From Diaphorobacter sp. HDW4A (GTDB lineage Bacteria; Pseudomonadota; Gammaproteobacteria; Burkholderiales; Burkholderiaceae_C), in contig NZ_CP049910.1 of NCBI RefSeq assembly GCF_011305995.1, forward strand, positions 1,116,001 through 1,180,000: a DNA stretch of 64,000 bases, in the 5' to 3' direction. Shown here in pieces: positions 32,297 to 40,826 of this stretch (its first letter is position 1; each line of letters begins with the position of its first letter). The position numbers and the translations under genes were made by a program. A model generated the notes under the pieces. It did no database searches, was not told the origin of the DNA, and saw nothing but the letters and a program-made list of their open reading frames with translations.

Positions 32297-33741
32297 TGGA
32301 TGGCCAAGAGACACATTCCGGAATTCACATGGCACACAACCACACGACCGCAAGCCACGCGCCAGCGGAAAACATTGCAGAGCAACTGGCCGAATTTGCG
32401 ATGGGCGTGAAAGCGTCCGATCTGCCTCGGCCCGTTTGGGACAAATCGGTCCATCACATCATCGATTCCATCGGCATCGGGTTTGCATCGCACCACTTTG
32501 CGTTCGCCGCGCCGGGGCTCAAGGGCATCGCCGTGGCGGGCGGGTTGGGCGAGGCGAGCGTGATCGGATGCTCGCTCAAGCTGTCCGCGCGCGATGCGGC
32601 AATGGCCAATGCGTATCTCATGCATGGGCTGGATTTTGACGACACCCATCCGGGCAGCATCGTGCATCCCACGGTGGCCTGCTTGCCAGCCGCGATGGCG
32701 CTGGCCGAGGTGCAGGATCAATCCTGGGGCGAGCTGATTGCGGCCTATGTCAGCGGCATGGAAACCTGCATCCGCCTCGGGCTGGCGGTGAAGGGCGGCT
32801 TTCACCACGCGGGGTTTCATGCGACGGGGCTGCTCTCGCACTTCAGCGCGGCGGTGGTGGCAGGCAAACTATTGGGCTTGTCCGCATCGGAGATCGTGGG
32901 TGCCCAAGGCATCGCGGCGAGCACGTCTGCGAGCGTGCAGGTGTTTCTGGAAGACGGCGCATGGACCAAGCGCCTGCATCCCGGGCTGGGCGCATCGGCC
33001 GGCATCACGGCTGCGCATCTGGTGAGGAACGGCTTCAAGGCACCGCGCCGTCCTTACGAAGGCCGCTTCGGGTTCTTCGAAACCCACATGCAGACCCATG
33101 TGGGCGATGTGGACTACGACGCCATCGTCGCTGGTCTGGGCCGTGACTGGACCCTGCTGGACACGGCGATCAAGCCCTATCCGGTATGCCATTTCATCCA
33201 CGGCGCTGCCGAAGCGGCATTGCGCCTGCACGAGCAGGTGCCGGACAAGAGCCGCATCGTGTGCATCACCTGCGAGTTGCCAGCGGCCACGCTGCCCATC
33301 GTGGCAGAGCCTGCGGCGGCCAAGGTGGTACCGCGCTCGGATTACGAAGCCAAGTTCAGTGCGCAATTCGTGGTGGCAGCCTGTCTGCTGAAGGGGCGAT
33401 TTGGCCTGGCCGAGCTGGAGGACGACGCGCTCAAGGACGAAGCCACGTTGGCGCTGGCCAGTCGCGTGACCTGCATCGAAGAGCCTGATTCGCCGTTTCC
33501 GCTGCATTTTTCGGGCGCGGTGAGCGTCGAACTCGATTCGGGCGAAACCCTCACCTGCCGCATTCCTGTCAATCTGGGAAGCGGTGAGCGCGCACTTGTG
33601 CGCGATGACATCGTCACCAAATTTCACGGCACGGCAGGCATTGTGATGTCCAGCGAGCGTGCGACCCGAGTGGTCCATGCGCTGCTGGATGCCAAGCCGG
33701 AAACACCCGTCAGAAAGATAGTGGAAATGCTGCGCACATGA
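32296..33741 (+). CDS. MmgE/PrpD family protein (2-methylcitrate dehydratase-like), copy 1
   Basis: The 481-residue protein shows MmgE/PrpD landmarks: IDSIGIGFASHHF near the N-terminus, YLMHGLDFDDTHPGSIVHPTVACLPAAMALAE, FHATGLLSHFSAAVVAGKLLG and AIKPYPVCHFIHGAAEAALRL. Known members include 2-methylcitrate dehydratase, cis-aconitate decarboxylase and iminodisuccinate epimerase, so the reaction is probably dehydration, decarboxylation or epimerisation of a carboxylic acid. The ATG at 32296 overlaps the preceding stop; a second ATG at 32329 is an alternative. It is the last gene of the four-gene coupled operon. Confidence 0.93.
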   Translation: MDGQETHSGIHMAHNHTTASHAPAENIAEQLAEFAMGVKASDLPRPVWDKSVHHIIDSIGIGFASHHFAFAAPGLKGIAVAGGLGEASVIGCSLKLSARDAAMANAYLMHGLDFDDTHPGSIVHPTVACLPAAMALAEVQDQSWGELIAAYVSGMETCIRLGLAVKGGFHHAGFHATGLLSHFSAAVVAGKLLGLSASEIVGAQGIAASTSASVQVFLEDGAWTKRLHPGLGASAGITAAHLVRNGFKAPRRPYEGRFGFFETHMQTHVGDVDYDAIVAGLGRDWTLLDTAIKPYPVCHFIHGAAEAALRLHEQVPDKSRIVCITCELPAATLPIVAEPAAAKVVPRSDYEAKFSAQFVVAACLLKGRFGLAELEDDALKDEATLALASRVTCIEEPDSPFPLHFSGAVSVELDSGETLTCRIPVNLGSGERALVRDDIVTKFHGTAGIVMSSERATRVVHALLDAKPETPVRKIVEMLRT

Positions 33742-33934
33742 CGCGCGAATGCGCTGCTTGAGCTATCCTCTTTCATCAGTATTTCTTGCGGGTCTTTGAT
33801 TCAAGGCAACTAGTGGCAAGTATCTCGTATGCTGCACCTTCCCGATAGCGGTGTGCGGCCTCCGGGAAATTTGTTCAGCGTTGTTCTTGCCCTACTGTCA
33901 GGGTTGACCCCAGAGTGCTGCATGTGGGGGCACA

Positions 33935-34846
33935 TTGAACAGACATCCGCAATTGCGTTTTCACCTGCCGGAGCTAGAGACCTTCCTGGTAGTGATCGAA
34001 GAGGGAAGTTTCAGCCGCGCGGCGGAGCGACTATGCGTTTCCCAGCCGGCAGTGTCCAGCCGCGTCAAGCGCCTTGAAGACGTGCTGCGCGTGCAGCTCA
34101 TCAAACGAACCACGCGCAGCGTCTTCGCCACCGAAGACGGCGAGCTGCTGAGGACGGCGGCGCAGGACGCGCTCGCCGGGCTGTACGGCGTGCTGCGCCA
34201 GTTCCAGGACCGCTCGGAGGCCGCACGCAACCGCGTGGTGATTGCGGCAACGCCCATGGTGGCTGCCACGTTTCTGCCGCACATCATCCAGTCATACAGC
34301 GATCGTTTTCCCGATGTGCAGGTGGTTCTGCGCGACATGCCTTTCGACATGCTGATGGCCAACCTCAGTGGCGGCATGGCCGACATCGGCGTGACGGCGA
34401 TGGATGGCGATTACGAAAACATCGAGTTCCAGCCGTTGGCCGAAGAGCCGATCGTGCTGGTCGTTCCGGCCAAGCATCCCTTGGCGGAGCAGTCGCAGGT
34501 GACGGTGGAAATGATCCTGCCGTATCGCATGATCTTTCTGGATCGCTACACCAACCTGCGAGAAAAGCTCTCGGGCGAATTCGCGCGTTTCGGTGCAATG
34601 CTCAAAACCTCCACCGCCACCACCATGCCCACCCTCATGGGCATGCTCGACACGGGAAGCTGCGTGGGCTTTCTGCCGCGATCGATGGCGCAGATCAACG
34701 CACGCGAATCGCGCGTGATCGTGGAGCTGGCCGACTTTCACGCCACGCGCAATTACGGCAGCGTGGTTGAGCGCCGCGTCGCGCTCACGTCTGCTGTGCA
34801 GAGCTTTCGCGAACATCTCCACGCTGAATTTGTGCCGTTGGTCTGA
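33935..34846 (+). CDS. LysR-family transcriptional regulator (TTG start)
   Basis: This 303-residue regulator has an N-terminal winged helix (FLVVIEEGSFSRAAERLCVSQPAVSSRVKRLEDVL) and a periplasmic-binding-like effector domain. The reading frame begins at TTG 33935, with GGGGG about 5 bp upstream; no in-frame ATG fits. It stands between the monooxygenase operon and the ABC transporter operon and is the best candidate to bind the TTATTC-N7-CAATAA sites and respond to the pathway substrate. That link is inferred from position. Confidence 0.93.
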   Translation: MNRHPQLRFHLPELETFLVVIEEGSFSRAAERLCVSQPAVSSRVKRLEDVLRVQLIKRTTRSVFATEDGELLRTAAQDALAGLYGVLRQFQDRSEAARNRVVIAATPMVAATFLPHIIQSYSDRFPDVQVVLRDMPFDMLMANLSGGMADIGVTAMDGDYENIEFQPLAEEPIVLVVPAKHPLAEQSQVTVEMILPYRMIFLDRYTNLREKLSGEFARFGAMLKTSTATTMPTLMGMLDTGSCVGFLPRSMAQINARESRVIVELADFHATRNYGSVVERRVALTSAVQSFREHLHAEFVPLV

Positions 34847-34882
34847 GCATTGATAACGCGCTTGGATCCATGCCGGGCGCGG

Positions 34883-34901
34883 TTATTCACCGGCTCAATA
34901 A
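34883..34901. promoter_or_regulatory. 19-bp shared site, second copy (TTATTC-N7-CAATAA)
   Basis: TTATTC ACCGGCT CAATAA lies 105-123 bp upstream of the ABC transporter operon. It differs from the copy at 29114 only at three spacer positions, and the spacing from its start codon (about 105 bp) is nearly the same as there (about 104 bp). Confidence 0.6.
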
Positions 34902-35005
34902 ATGCATAGGGATTGGTGATTTTCTGGTCATGGTCTCGTCAGTCAGAATTTTCTTGCCACATAACGACCCACTTCGGGCGGCACATAAATTCTGGAGACA
35001 ACGAC

Positions 35006-36178
35006 ATGAATCGATTCACACCTTCCGTACTCGCTTCCATGATTCTGGGCGGTTTCATCGCACACGCCTCGGCGCAGGAGACGCTGAAGATCGGCGCGGT
35101 AGTCACGCTGTCCGGCGCGGGTGCGTCTTGGGGGCAGGCGATGAAGAACGCAGCGGAACTCGCCGCCGACAAGGTCAACGCGGCCGGTGGCCTGGAAGTG
35201 GCGGGCAAGAAGTACAAGGTCCAGATCGTTCCCTACGATGATAAGTACCAGGCAGGTGAGGCGGTGACGGTAACGAACCGCCTGGTGTTTGAAGACAAGG
35301 TCAAGTACATCATTGGCCCAACGGGATCGGCCCCCATTCTGGCGGTGCAGCCGATCACCGAAAAGAACCAGGTCATCACCTCCACACTGGGCTTTACCGA
35401 CAAGGCACTGACGGCTGACAAGCTATACAGTTTCCGTCCAGTCAACACGACCATGGAGTTTGCAGAGCAGCAGGTGAACTGGATCGTCAAGAGCCTGGGC
35501 GTCAAGAAAGCCGGTGCCATGTTTCCCAACGACGAGACCGGGCAGGTGATGGCGCGCGATCTGGAAAATGCCTATACCAAGGCGGGCAGTGCGATGGCGG
35601 CCAAGGAGTTCTATGAGCGCGACCGGGTCGACTTCGTGCCCATGCTGACCAAGATGATCTCCCGCGGTGTCGATGCCATCGACATCAACGGCAGTTCACC
35701 TTCCACGGCTGGTCTGATCGTCAAGCAGGCACGGGAGATGGGGTTCAAAGGGAAGATCGTTCGCACGGGTGGACCGGCCACGTCGGAGATCATTGGGGTT
35801 GCCGGCAAAGAGGCGGTGGAAGGCATGATCGTTTATGCCGTGCTGGACCCTTCGCTGCCATCCACGCGGTCTTACATGGACGCCTATACCGCCAAGTACA
35901 AGACGTCGGTGAATGGCTTCAGCCCACCATATTTCGACTTCACCAACATGCTGTTCGAGGCCATGCGTCGCGCGGGCACGGTCAGCGATTCGCAGAAGGT
36001 GGCCGCAGAGCTCGAAAAGATCAAGGACTTCGATGGAGTGCTTGGAAAGCTGAGCTGGACGGGCAAGTCACGCTATGGCATCGACCATCAACTGGCCGTG
36101 CCTTTCTATCTCGCCGAAATCAAGAACGGTGCAGAAGTGACGCGCGCGCGCTGCACTGTGCTCGAAGGCTGCAAGTAA
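35006..36178 (+). CDS. Branched-chain-amino-acid-type ABC transporter substrate-binding protein
   Basis: The ATG at 35006 (TGGAGA upstream) begins a signal peptide (MNRFTPSVLASMILGGFIAHASA). The 390-residue protein is a type I periplasmic binding protein of the Liv family (TLKIGAVVTLSGAGASWGQAMKNAAELAADKVNAAGG, then YIIGPTGSAPILAVQPIT). Such proteins deliver amino acids, amides, urea or aromatic acids to Liv-type permeases. The permease and ATPase genes follow directly, so this is a complete importer. The substrate is probably that of the adjacent catabolic genes. Confidence 0.93.
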   Translation: MNRFTPSVLASMILGGFIAHASAQETLKIGAVVTLSGAGASWGQAMKNAAELAADKVNAAGGLEVAGKKYKVQIVPYDDKYQAGEAVTVTNRLVFEDKVKYIIGPTGSAPILAVQPITEKNQVITSTLGFTDKALTADKLYSFRPVNTTMEFAEQQVNWIVKSLGVKKAGAMFPNDETGQVMARDLENAYTKAGSAMAAKEFYERDRVDFVPMLTKMISRGVDAIDINGSSPSTAGLIVKQAREMGFKGKIVRTGGPATSEIIGVAGKEAVEGMIVYAVLDPSLPSTRSYMDAYTAKYKTSVNGFSPPYFDFTNMLFEAMRRAGTVSDSQKVAAELEKIKDFDGVLGKLSWTGKSRYGIDHQLAVPFYLAEIKNGAEVTRARCTVLEGCK

Positions 36179-36234
36179 GCAGCGGGCTTGACTACTAGTT
36201 CAACTGGCTCAACTCGAACGGAGTTCTTCGCGTT

Positions 36235-37104
36235 ATGGATTGGCAACTACTGCTCGGGCAGGCGACCATCAATGGGTTGGTCGTCGGCATGCTCTACCTG
36301 CTCATGGCCGTGGGCTTCACGCTGGTTTTCGGCGTGATGCGCATGGTGAACTTTGCGCATGGTGAGTTCTATATGTTGGGTGCATTTTCTGCCTATGCAC
36401 TGATGGTGCATCTGGGAGTCCCATTTCTGCTGGCCGTGGTGCTGACTGTGGTGATCGCGATCGTATTTGGCAGTCTGTTGGAATGGCTGGTGCTCAAGCC
36501 GTTTCGCAAGGACGAGCTCAACGGCATGATCGTCACCATAGGTCTGGCCATGATTCTGCAGAACGTGGCGTTGATGGTGTTTGGACCGGACCCCGTGTCT
36601 GTGCCCGCCATTGCCAGTGGCGCGTCCAGCTTTCTGGGCGTGACCGTGGCGAACTCACGCCTTTATGTGATCGTCTTTGCCATAGCCGTGCTGGTGCTGC
36701 TCTATGTGTTTCTGCGGCATTCCGCCATCGGACGCGGCTTGCGTGCGGTGGTGGAGGATGCGGACATTGCTGCGCTGCAAGGCGTGAAGGCGCGCTTGTA
36801 CTATCCGCTGGGATTCGGTATCGGTATCGGCCTTGCTGCGATTGCCGGGGCCTTGATGGCACCGCTGTTTTCCGTCTCGCCCTTCATGGGCCAGGCGCCC
36901 TTGCTCAAAGCGTTCATGGTGGTGATTCTGGGTGGACTGGGCAGCATTCCCGGTGCAGCGCTGGCGGGACTGTGCCTCGGGCTTCTCGAGAGCTATACGG
37001 GGCTGTTTCTCGAAAGCAGCACGGCCGACATGCTGATCTTCATTCTCGTCATCGTGGGCATGTTGGCCTTCCCGCGCGGGCTCATTGGAAAAGGGGAGGC
37101 ATGA
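36235..37104 (+). CDS. livH: Liv-type ABC transporter permease, LivH-like
   Basis: This 289-residue inner-membrane permease has about eight helices and the LivH phrases INGLVVGMLYLLMAVGFTLVFGVMRMVNFAHGEFYMLGAF near the N-terminus and FMVVILGGLGSIPGAALAGLCLG near the C-terminus. It pairs with the LivM-like permease that starts 2 bp after its stop. Confidence 0.95.
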   Translation: MDWQLLLGQATINGLVVGMLYLLMAVGFTLVFGVMRMVNFAHGEFYMLGAFSAYALMVHLGVPFLLAVVLTVVIAIVFGSLLEWLVLKPFRKDELNGMIVTIGLAMILQNVALMVFGPDPVSVPAIASGASSFLGVTVANSRLYVIVFAIAVLVLLYVFLRHSAIGRGLRAVVEDADIAALQGVKARLYYPLGFGIGIGLAAIAGALMAPLFSVSPFMGQAPLLKAFMVVILGGLGSIPGAALAGLCLGLLESYTGLFLESSTADMLIFILVIVGMLAFPRGLIGKGEA

Positions 37105-37105
37105 G

Positions 37106-38101
37106 ATGAGATCCAATGTACAACCCATACCTGCAGTGCCGCTGAGTCGGCACAGAGCATCTTCAGGAGTCAAACCGCTGCACGTTGCCGCGTTCGTTGC
37201 TGCGGCAGCACTGGCGCTCTGGCCCTGGATGGCTGGGCAGTTTGTTCTGCACATGGCCATTCTGGCCTGCATCAATATCGTGATCGTCAACGGGCTGTCG
37301 CTCATCGATCGCAGTGGTCAACTCTCCTTCGGTCATTCCGCGCCCGTGGCGCTTGGCGCATATGCTTCTGTGCTGCTGGTGACCTGGACCGGCATGGGCA
37401 TTGTCTCCTCGGCATTGCTGGGACTGTTCCTGGTGGCGGTGCTTGCCGCGTTGCTGGGATGGGTGATCTTGCGTTTGAAGGGTGTCTACTTTGTGCTGGT
37501 CACCTTCGCATTTGCCGAACTGGTGCGATTGGTGTTGCTCGATGCCGCGCCCATCACGGGAGGTGCCAGCGGCATTGCAGGCATTGCCCCCATGGAGATC
37601 GCAGGCTGGCTGTTCAATTCACGCGAGCGCTTCTATCTGTTGGCTTTGGTGATGGCGGTGGCCTCGCTGGGGCTGATGCTGTGGCTGTTCAAGCGCCCGC
37701 TCGGGCATGCGATGGAGGCGGTGGCTGCCAATCCGGCGCTGGCCGAATCCACTGGCATCAATGTGCTGCGCATACAGATTGTGGCCTATGTGCTGGGATC
37801 GGTGCTCGCAGGGGTGGGGGGCGTACTGACCGCACGCTATGTAGGCTTCATTTCGCCGGAGTCCTTCAACACCAGCATGTCGGTGGCCTTCATCACTATG
37901 CTGGTGATCGGCGGGCGCAAGTCAGCTTACGGGCCCGTGCTGGGCGCGCTGGTGCTTACACCGCTGCCCGAACTGTTTCGTGGCGCGGTGCAGACGCAGC
38001 ATATGTTCTATGGTGCCGCGCTGATCGTGATCCTACGATTTCTGCCAGGCGGTATTGCCAGTCTGGCGTCGCGTCTGCGCATTGCACGGAGTTCCCAATG
38101 A
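37106..38101 (+). CDS. livM: Liv-type ABC transporter permease, LivM-like
   Basis: The ATG at 37106 is preceded by GGGGAGG (37093-37099); an in-frame ATG at 37085 inside livH is less likely. The 331-residue membrane protein has the LivM landmarks INIVIVNGLSLIDRSGQLSFGHSA and VAFITMLVIGGRKSAYGPVLGALVL. Together with the LivH-like protein it forms the transmembrane channel. Its stop overlaps the livG start (ATGA at 38098-38101). Confidence 0.95.
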   Translation: MRSNVQPIPAVPLSRHRASSGVKPLHVAAFVAAAALALWPWMAGQFVLHMAILACINIVIVNGLSLIDRSGQLSFGHSAPVALGAYASVLLVTWTGMGIVSSALLGLFLVAVLAALLGWVILRLKGVYFVLVTFAFAELVRLVLLDAAPITGGASGIAGIAPMEIAGWLFNSRERFYLLALVMAVASLGLMLWLFKRPLGHAMEAVAANPALAESTGINVLRIQIVAYVLGSVLAGVGGVLTARYVGFISPESFNTSMSVAFITMLVIGGRKSAYGPVLGALVLTPLPELFRGAVQTQHMFYGAALIVILRFLPGGIASLASRLRIARSSQ

Positions 38102-38877
38102 CAGCCATTCTGGAAGTAAAGGGGCTGGCCAAGCACTTCGGTGGGCTGGCAGCGGTGAAGAATCTGAACTTTTCGATCCAGCAAGGTCAGATCGCCGGTT
38201 TGATCGGACCCAATGGTGCGGGCAAGACGACGGCATTCAATTCGATCTGCGGCGTGCTGGCTCCCACCAAGGGCCAGGTGCTGTTCGCGGGGCGCGACAT
38301 CACCGGCAAGCGGCCCAGCGAGATTGTCTCTCGCGGGCTGGTTCGCACGTTCCAATCGACGACCACGTTTGCGAACGAAACGGTGGAGCGCAACATCGAG
38401 AACGCGCTGCTCTCACGTATCAAGGGCTCGGCACCTCAGTGGTTGATGCGCCGCAGCACGGCGCTGCTCGCGCGCGGTGAAATCCAGAACGAGATCGACC
38501 GTGTGATCGACATCGTCGGCATGCAGGAATGGCGCCACATGGAGGCGGGAACGCTGGCCTATGGGCTGCAGAAAAAGCTTGGCATTGCCATTGGTCTGGC
38601 CACGCGTCCATCGATGATGTTGATGGATGAGCCAGCTGCAGGTTTGAACCATGAAGAGTGCAACGAGCTGACGCGCTTGCTGCGCCGTTTGCGCGATGAG
38701 CATGGCATGACGATTCTGCTGGTGGAGCATCACATGGCGATCGTCATGGAGGTGTGCGAGCGCATTGTGGTGCTTGTGCACGGCGAAAAAATTGCAGAGG
38801 GAACACCGGAGGAATTGCGCGTGAATCCAGCCGTCATCGAAGCCTATCTGGGAGCACCCGAATATGCCCATGCTTGA
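38098..38877 (+). CDS. livG: Liv-type ABC transporter ATP-binding protein, LivG-like
   Basis: This 259-residue ATPase has Walker [10 protein letters not shown], an ABC signature region ([18 protein letters not shown]), Walker [13 protein letters not shown] and the H-loop LVEHHM. The signature [10 protein letters not shown] replaces the common LSYGxQRRLE and is slightly divergent. The ATG overlaps the livM stop. Confidence 0.95.
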   Translation: MTAILEVKGLAKHFGGLAAVKNLNFSIQQGQIAGLIGPNGAGKTTAFNSICGVLAPTKGQVLFAGRDITGKRPSEIVSRGLVRTFQSTTTFANETVERNIENALLSRIKGSAPQWLMRRSTALLARGEIQNEIDRVIDIVGMQEWRHMEAGTLAYGLQKKLGIAIGLATRPSMMLMDEPAAGLNHEECNELTRLLRRLRDEHGMTILLVEHHMAIVMEVCERIVVLVHGEKIAEGTPEELRVNPAVIEAYLGAPEYAHA

Positions 38878-39574
38878 AGTGTCAAACCTGTGCGTTCACT
38901 ACGGGAAGCTGGAGGCTGTCCGGTCCGTGGCCTTCAAGGTCAACAAGGGCGAGCTGGTCGCGCTCATCGGCTCTAACGGAGCTGGCAAAAGCAGCACGCT
39001 GAAGGCGATTGCGGGGCTGGTTTCCAACAGCGTCGGCAGCATTCGGGTGGAAGGAGAAGAAGTGCAGCGCATGCCCACCGAGCAACGGGTGCTCAAGGGT
39101 GTTGCGCTGTCGCCGGAGGGACGGCGGCTGTTTGCGCGTATGACGGTACAGGAAAATCTGCTCATCGGCGCGCACACGGTCAAGTCGGAGGCCGAGCGCG
39201 CCGAAAGCCTGACGATGATCTACGAGCTGTTTCCCCGGGTGCAGGAGCGCCGGGCGCAGTTGGCGGGATCGCTGTCTGGCGGAGAGCAGCAGATGGTGGC
39301 GATTGGCCGTGCGCTGATGTCGCGGCCGCGTTTGCTGATGCTCGACGAGCCATCGCTGGGCATTGCGCCCAAGGTGGTGGCCGAGATTGCCGATGCGATT
39401 CGGCGACTCAACCAATCGGGCATGTCCATCGTGCTTGTAGAGCAGAACGCGCGGCTTGCGCTGCGCCTGGCCCACAACGCTTATGCGCTGGAGCACGGCG
39501 AAGTCGTCAAGTCGGGCAAGGGCGCAGAGCTGCTGGAAGATCCTTTCGTGCGCAAGGCATACCTCGGAGTTTGA
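38864..39574 (+). CDS. livF: Liv-type ABC transporter ATP-binding protein, LivF-like
   Basis: The 236-residue ATPase carries Walker A GSNGAGKSS, signature LSGGEQQMVAIGRALM and Walker B LLMLDEPSLGIAP, typical of LivF. It overlaps livG by 14 bp and is followed after 6 bp by the amidohydrolase gene, which is thus part of the same transcript. Confidence 0.95.
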   Translation: MPMLEVSNLCVHYGKLEAVRSVAFKVNKGELVALIGSNGAGKSSTLKAIAGLVSNSVGSIRVEGEEVQRMPTEQRVLKGVALSPEGRRLFARMTVQENLLIGAHTVKSEAERAESLTMIYELFPRVQERRAQLAGSLSGGEQQMVAIGRALMSRPRLLMLDEPSLGIAPKVVAEIADAIRRLNQSGMSIVLVEQNARLALRLAHNAYALEHGEVVKSGKGAELLEDPFVRKAYLGV

Positions 39575-39580
39575 AAGAAC

Positions 39581-40621
39581 ATGCAAAACACTGAAGACAA
39601 TGCCGATCTGCTGGTCATTGCGCATCAGCAGCCGGCGGCCGAATGGCTTGCGGCGAGCCGTGAAGAGGTGATCGAGCCTGATCTGCCCATCATCGATGCG
39701 CACCATCACTTTTCGGAACATTGGGGTGGCTACTTTCCCGATGAGTTGCTGGCGGACGGTGCGGGCCATCGCATCGAATCCACGGTCTATGTGCAATGCG
39801 GCTGGAACTACCGAACGAGTGGTCCGGCAGCGTTGCAACCTGTCGGCGAAACGGAATCCGTCGTTGCCATCACCAAGGAGGCGAATCGGCGGCAGAGCAA
39901 GACGCACATTGCCGCTGGCATGGTGGGATATGCGGATCTGCGTCTTGGGGAAGCTGTTGAAGAGGTGCTCGCTGCGCAGGTTGCGGCGGGCGGTGGGCGT
40001 TTTCGCGGTATTCGCAACAGTGGCGCTTTTCATCCGACGTTCAAACACGGCGTGCTTCCGCGCGCGATGCAGGGCTTGTATGCGGATGCCGCGTTTCGTG
40101 CCGGTTATGCGCAATTGGCGCGGCACGACTTGAGCTTTGACGCTTGGGTCTATCACCCGCAAATCCGCGAGGTTCTGGATCTGGCAAGTGCGTTTCCCGA
40201 CACGACCCTCGTGCTGGATCACATTGGCGGCGTGCTGGGCGTTGCAGACTACGAGGGCCGAGCCGACAAGGCCCGGCTCGAATGGCTACCGTGGCTGAGG
40301 CATCTGGCCGAATGCCCTAACGTGGTGGTGAAGCTGGGCGGGCTGGGCACGGCCGTTTTCGGCTACGGCTTTGCCGGGCGCGCGCAAGCGCCATCCTCGC
40401 AAGCGCTGGGCGATGCGTGGCGGCCGTGGTTCGATCCCGTGATCGAAGCGTTTGGTCCGCAGCGTTGCATGTTCGAAAGCAACTTTCCCGTGGACCGCAG
40501 CGCCGCAAGTTATGGAGTGGTCTGGAACGCCTTCAAGCGACTGGCATCCGGGGCGAGTGCGGAGCACAAGCGGTGGCTCTTCAAAGATACGGCGGCGAAG
40601 GTCTATCGACTGGATCTTTAG
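39581..40621 (+). CDS. Amidohydrolase-2 family metal-dependent hydrolase
   Basis: This 346-residue TIM-barrel enzyme has IDAHHHF near residue 38 (metal-binding HxH), a barrel His in VLDHIGG and the late MFESNFPVDRSAASYG with the catalytic Asp, as in amidohydrolase-2 proteins (lactonases, decarboxylases and related hydrolases). It is the last gene of the transporter operon and probably hydrolyses an intermediate, for example a lactone or amide. The TAG stop (40619-40621) overlaps the first two bases of the hairpin repeat at 40620. Confidence 0.92.
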   Translation: MQNTEDNADLLVIAHQQPAAEWLAASREEVIEPDLPIIDAHHHFSEHWGGYFPDELLADGAGHRIESTVYVQCGWNYRTSGPAALQPVGETESVVAITKEANRRQSKTHIAAGMVGYADLRLGEAVEEVLAAQVAAGGGRFRGIRNSGAFHPTFKHGVLPRAMQGLYADAAFRAGYAQLARHDLSFDAWVYHPQIREVLDLASAFPDTTLVLDHIGGVLGVADYEGRADKARLEWLPWLRHLAECPNVVVKLGGLGTAVFGYGFAGRAQAPSSQALGDAWRPWFDPVIEAFGPQRCMFESNFPVDRSAASYGVVWNAFKRLASGASAEHKRWLFKDTAAKVYRLDL

Positions 40622-40782
40622 AGCGTGTTTACGATCTCGGCGCGAAGCTTGCAGGATGCGGATCGGGATGGGCTGCAAGGCGCAAACCGCAGCAATAGCG
40701 CGTGCTATTGCGAGGATTTGCAACGCAGCAGACCGCCCGAGGCCGCGCCTGCAAGACTGCGTGGAGATCGTCAACACGCTCT
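40620..40782. repeat. Long hairpin repeat, family I, copy A
   Basis: Terminal inverted repeats 40620-40638 and 40764-40782 pair at 18 of 19 positions. The interior also pairs imperfectly, ending in a perfect stem GCAATAGC / GCTATTGC (40692-40699, 40704-40711) around GCGT. Most of the core between about 40660 and 40750 is shared with the copy at 52251. It contains no supported gene, looks like a miniature inverted-repeat or REP-type element, and abuts the amidohydrolase stop. Confidence 0.85.
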
Positions 40783-40826
40783 TGGAAATCCTCTTCACGA
40801 ATCTGTCTTTCACATGCGGGTGCCAC

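Noticed and set aside
40452..40826. N-terminal extension of the second MmgE/PrpD gene
   Set aside because: The upstream codons run through the amidohydrolase end and the hairpin repeat; the family N-terminus begins at 40827.
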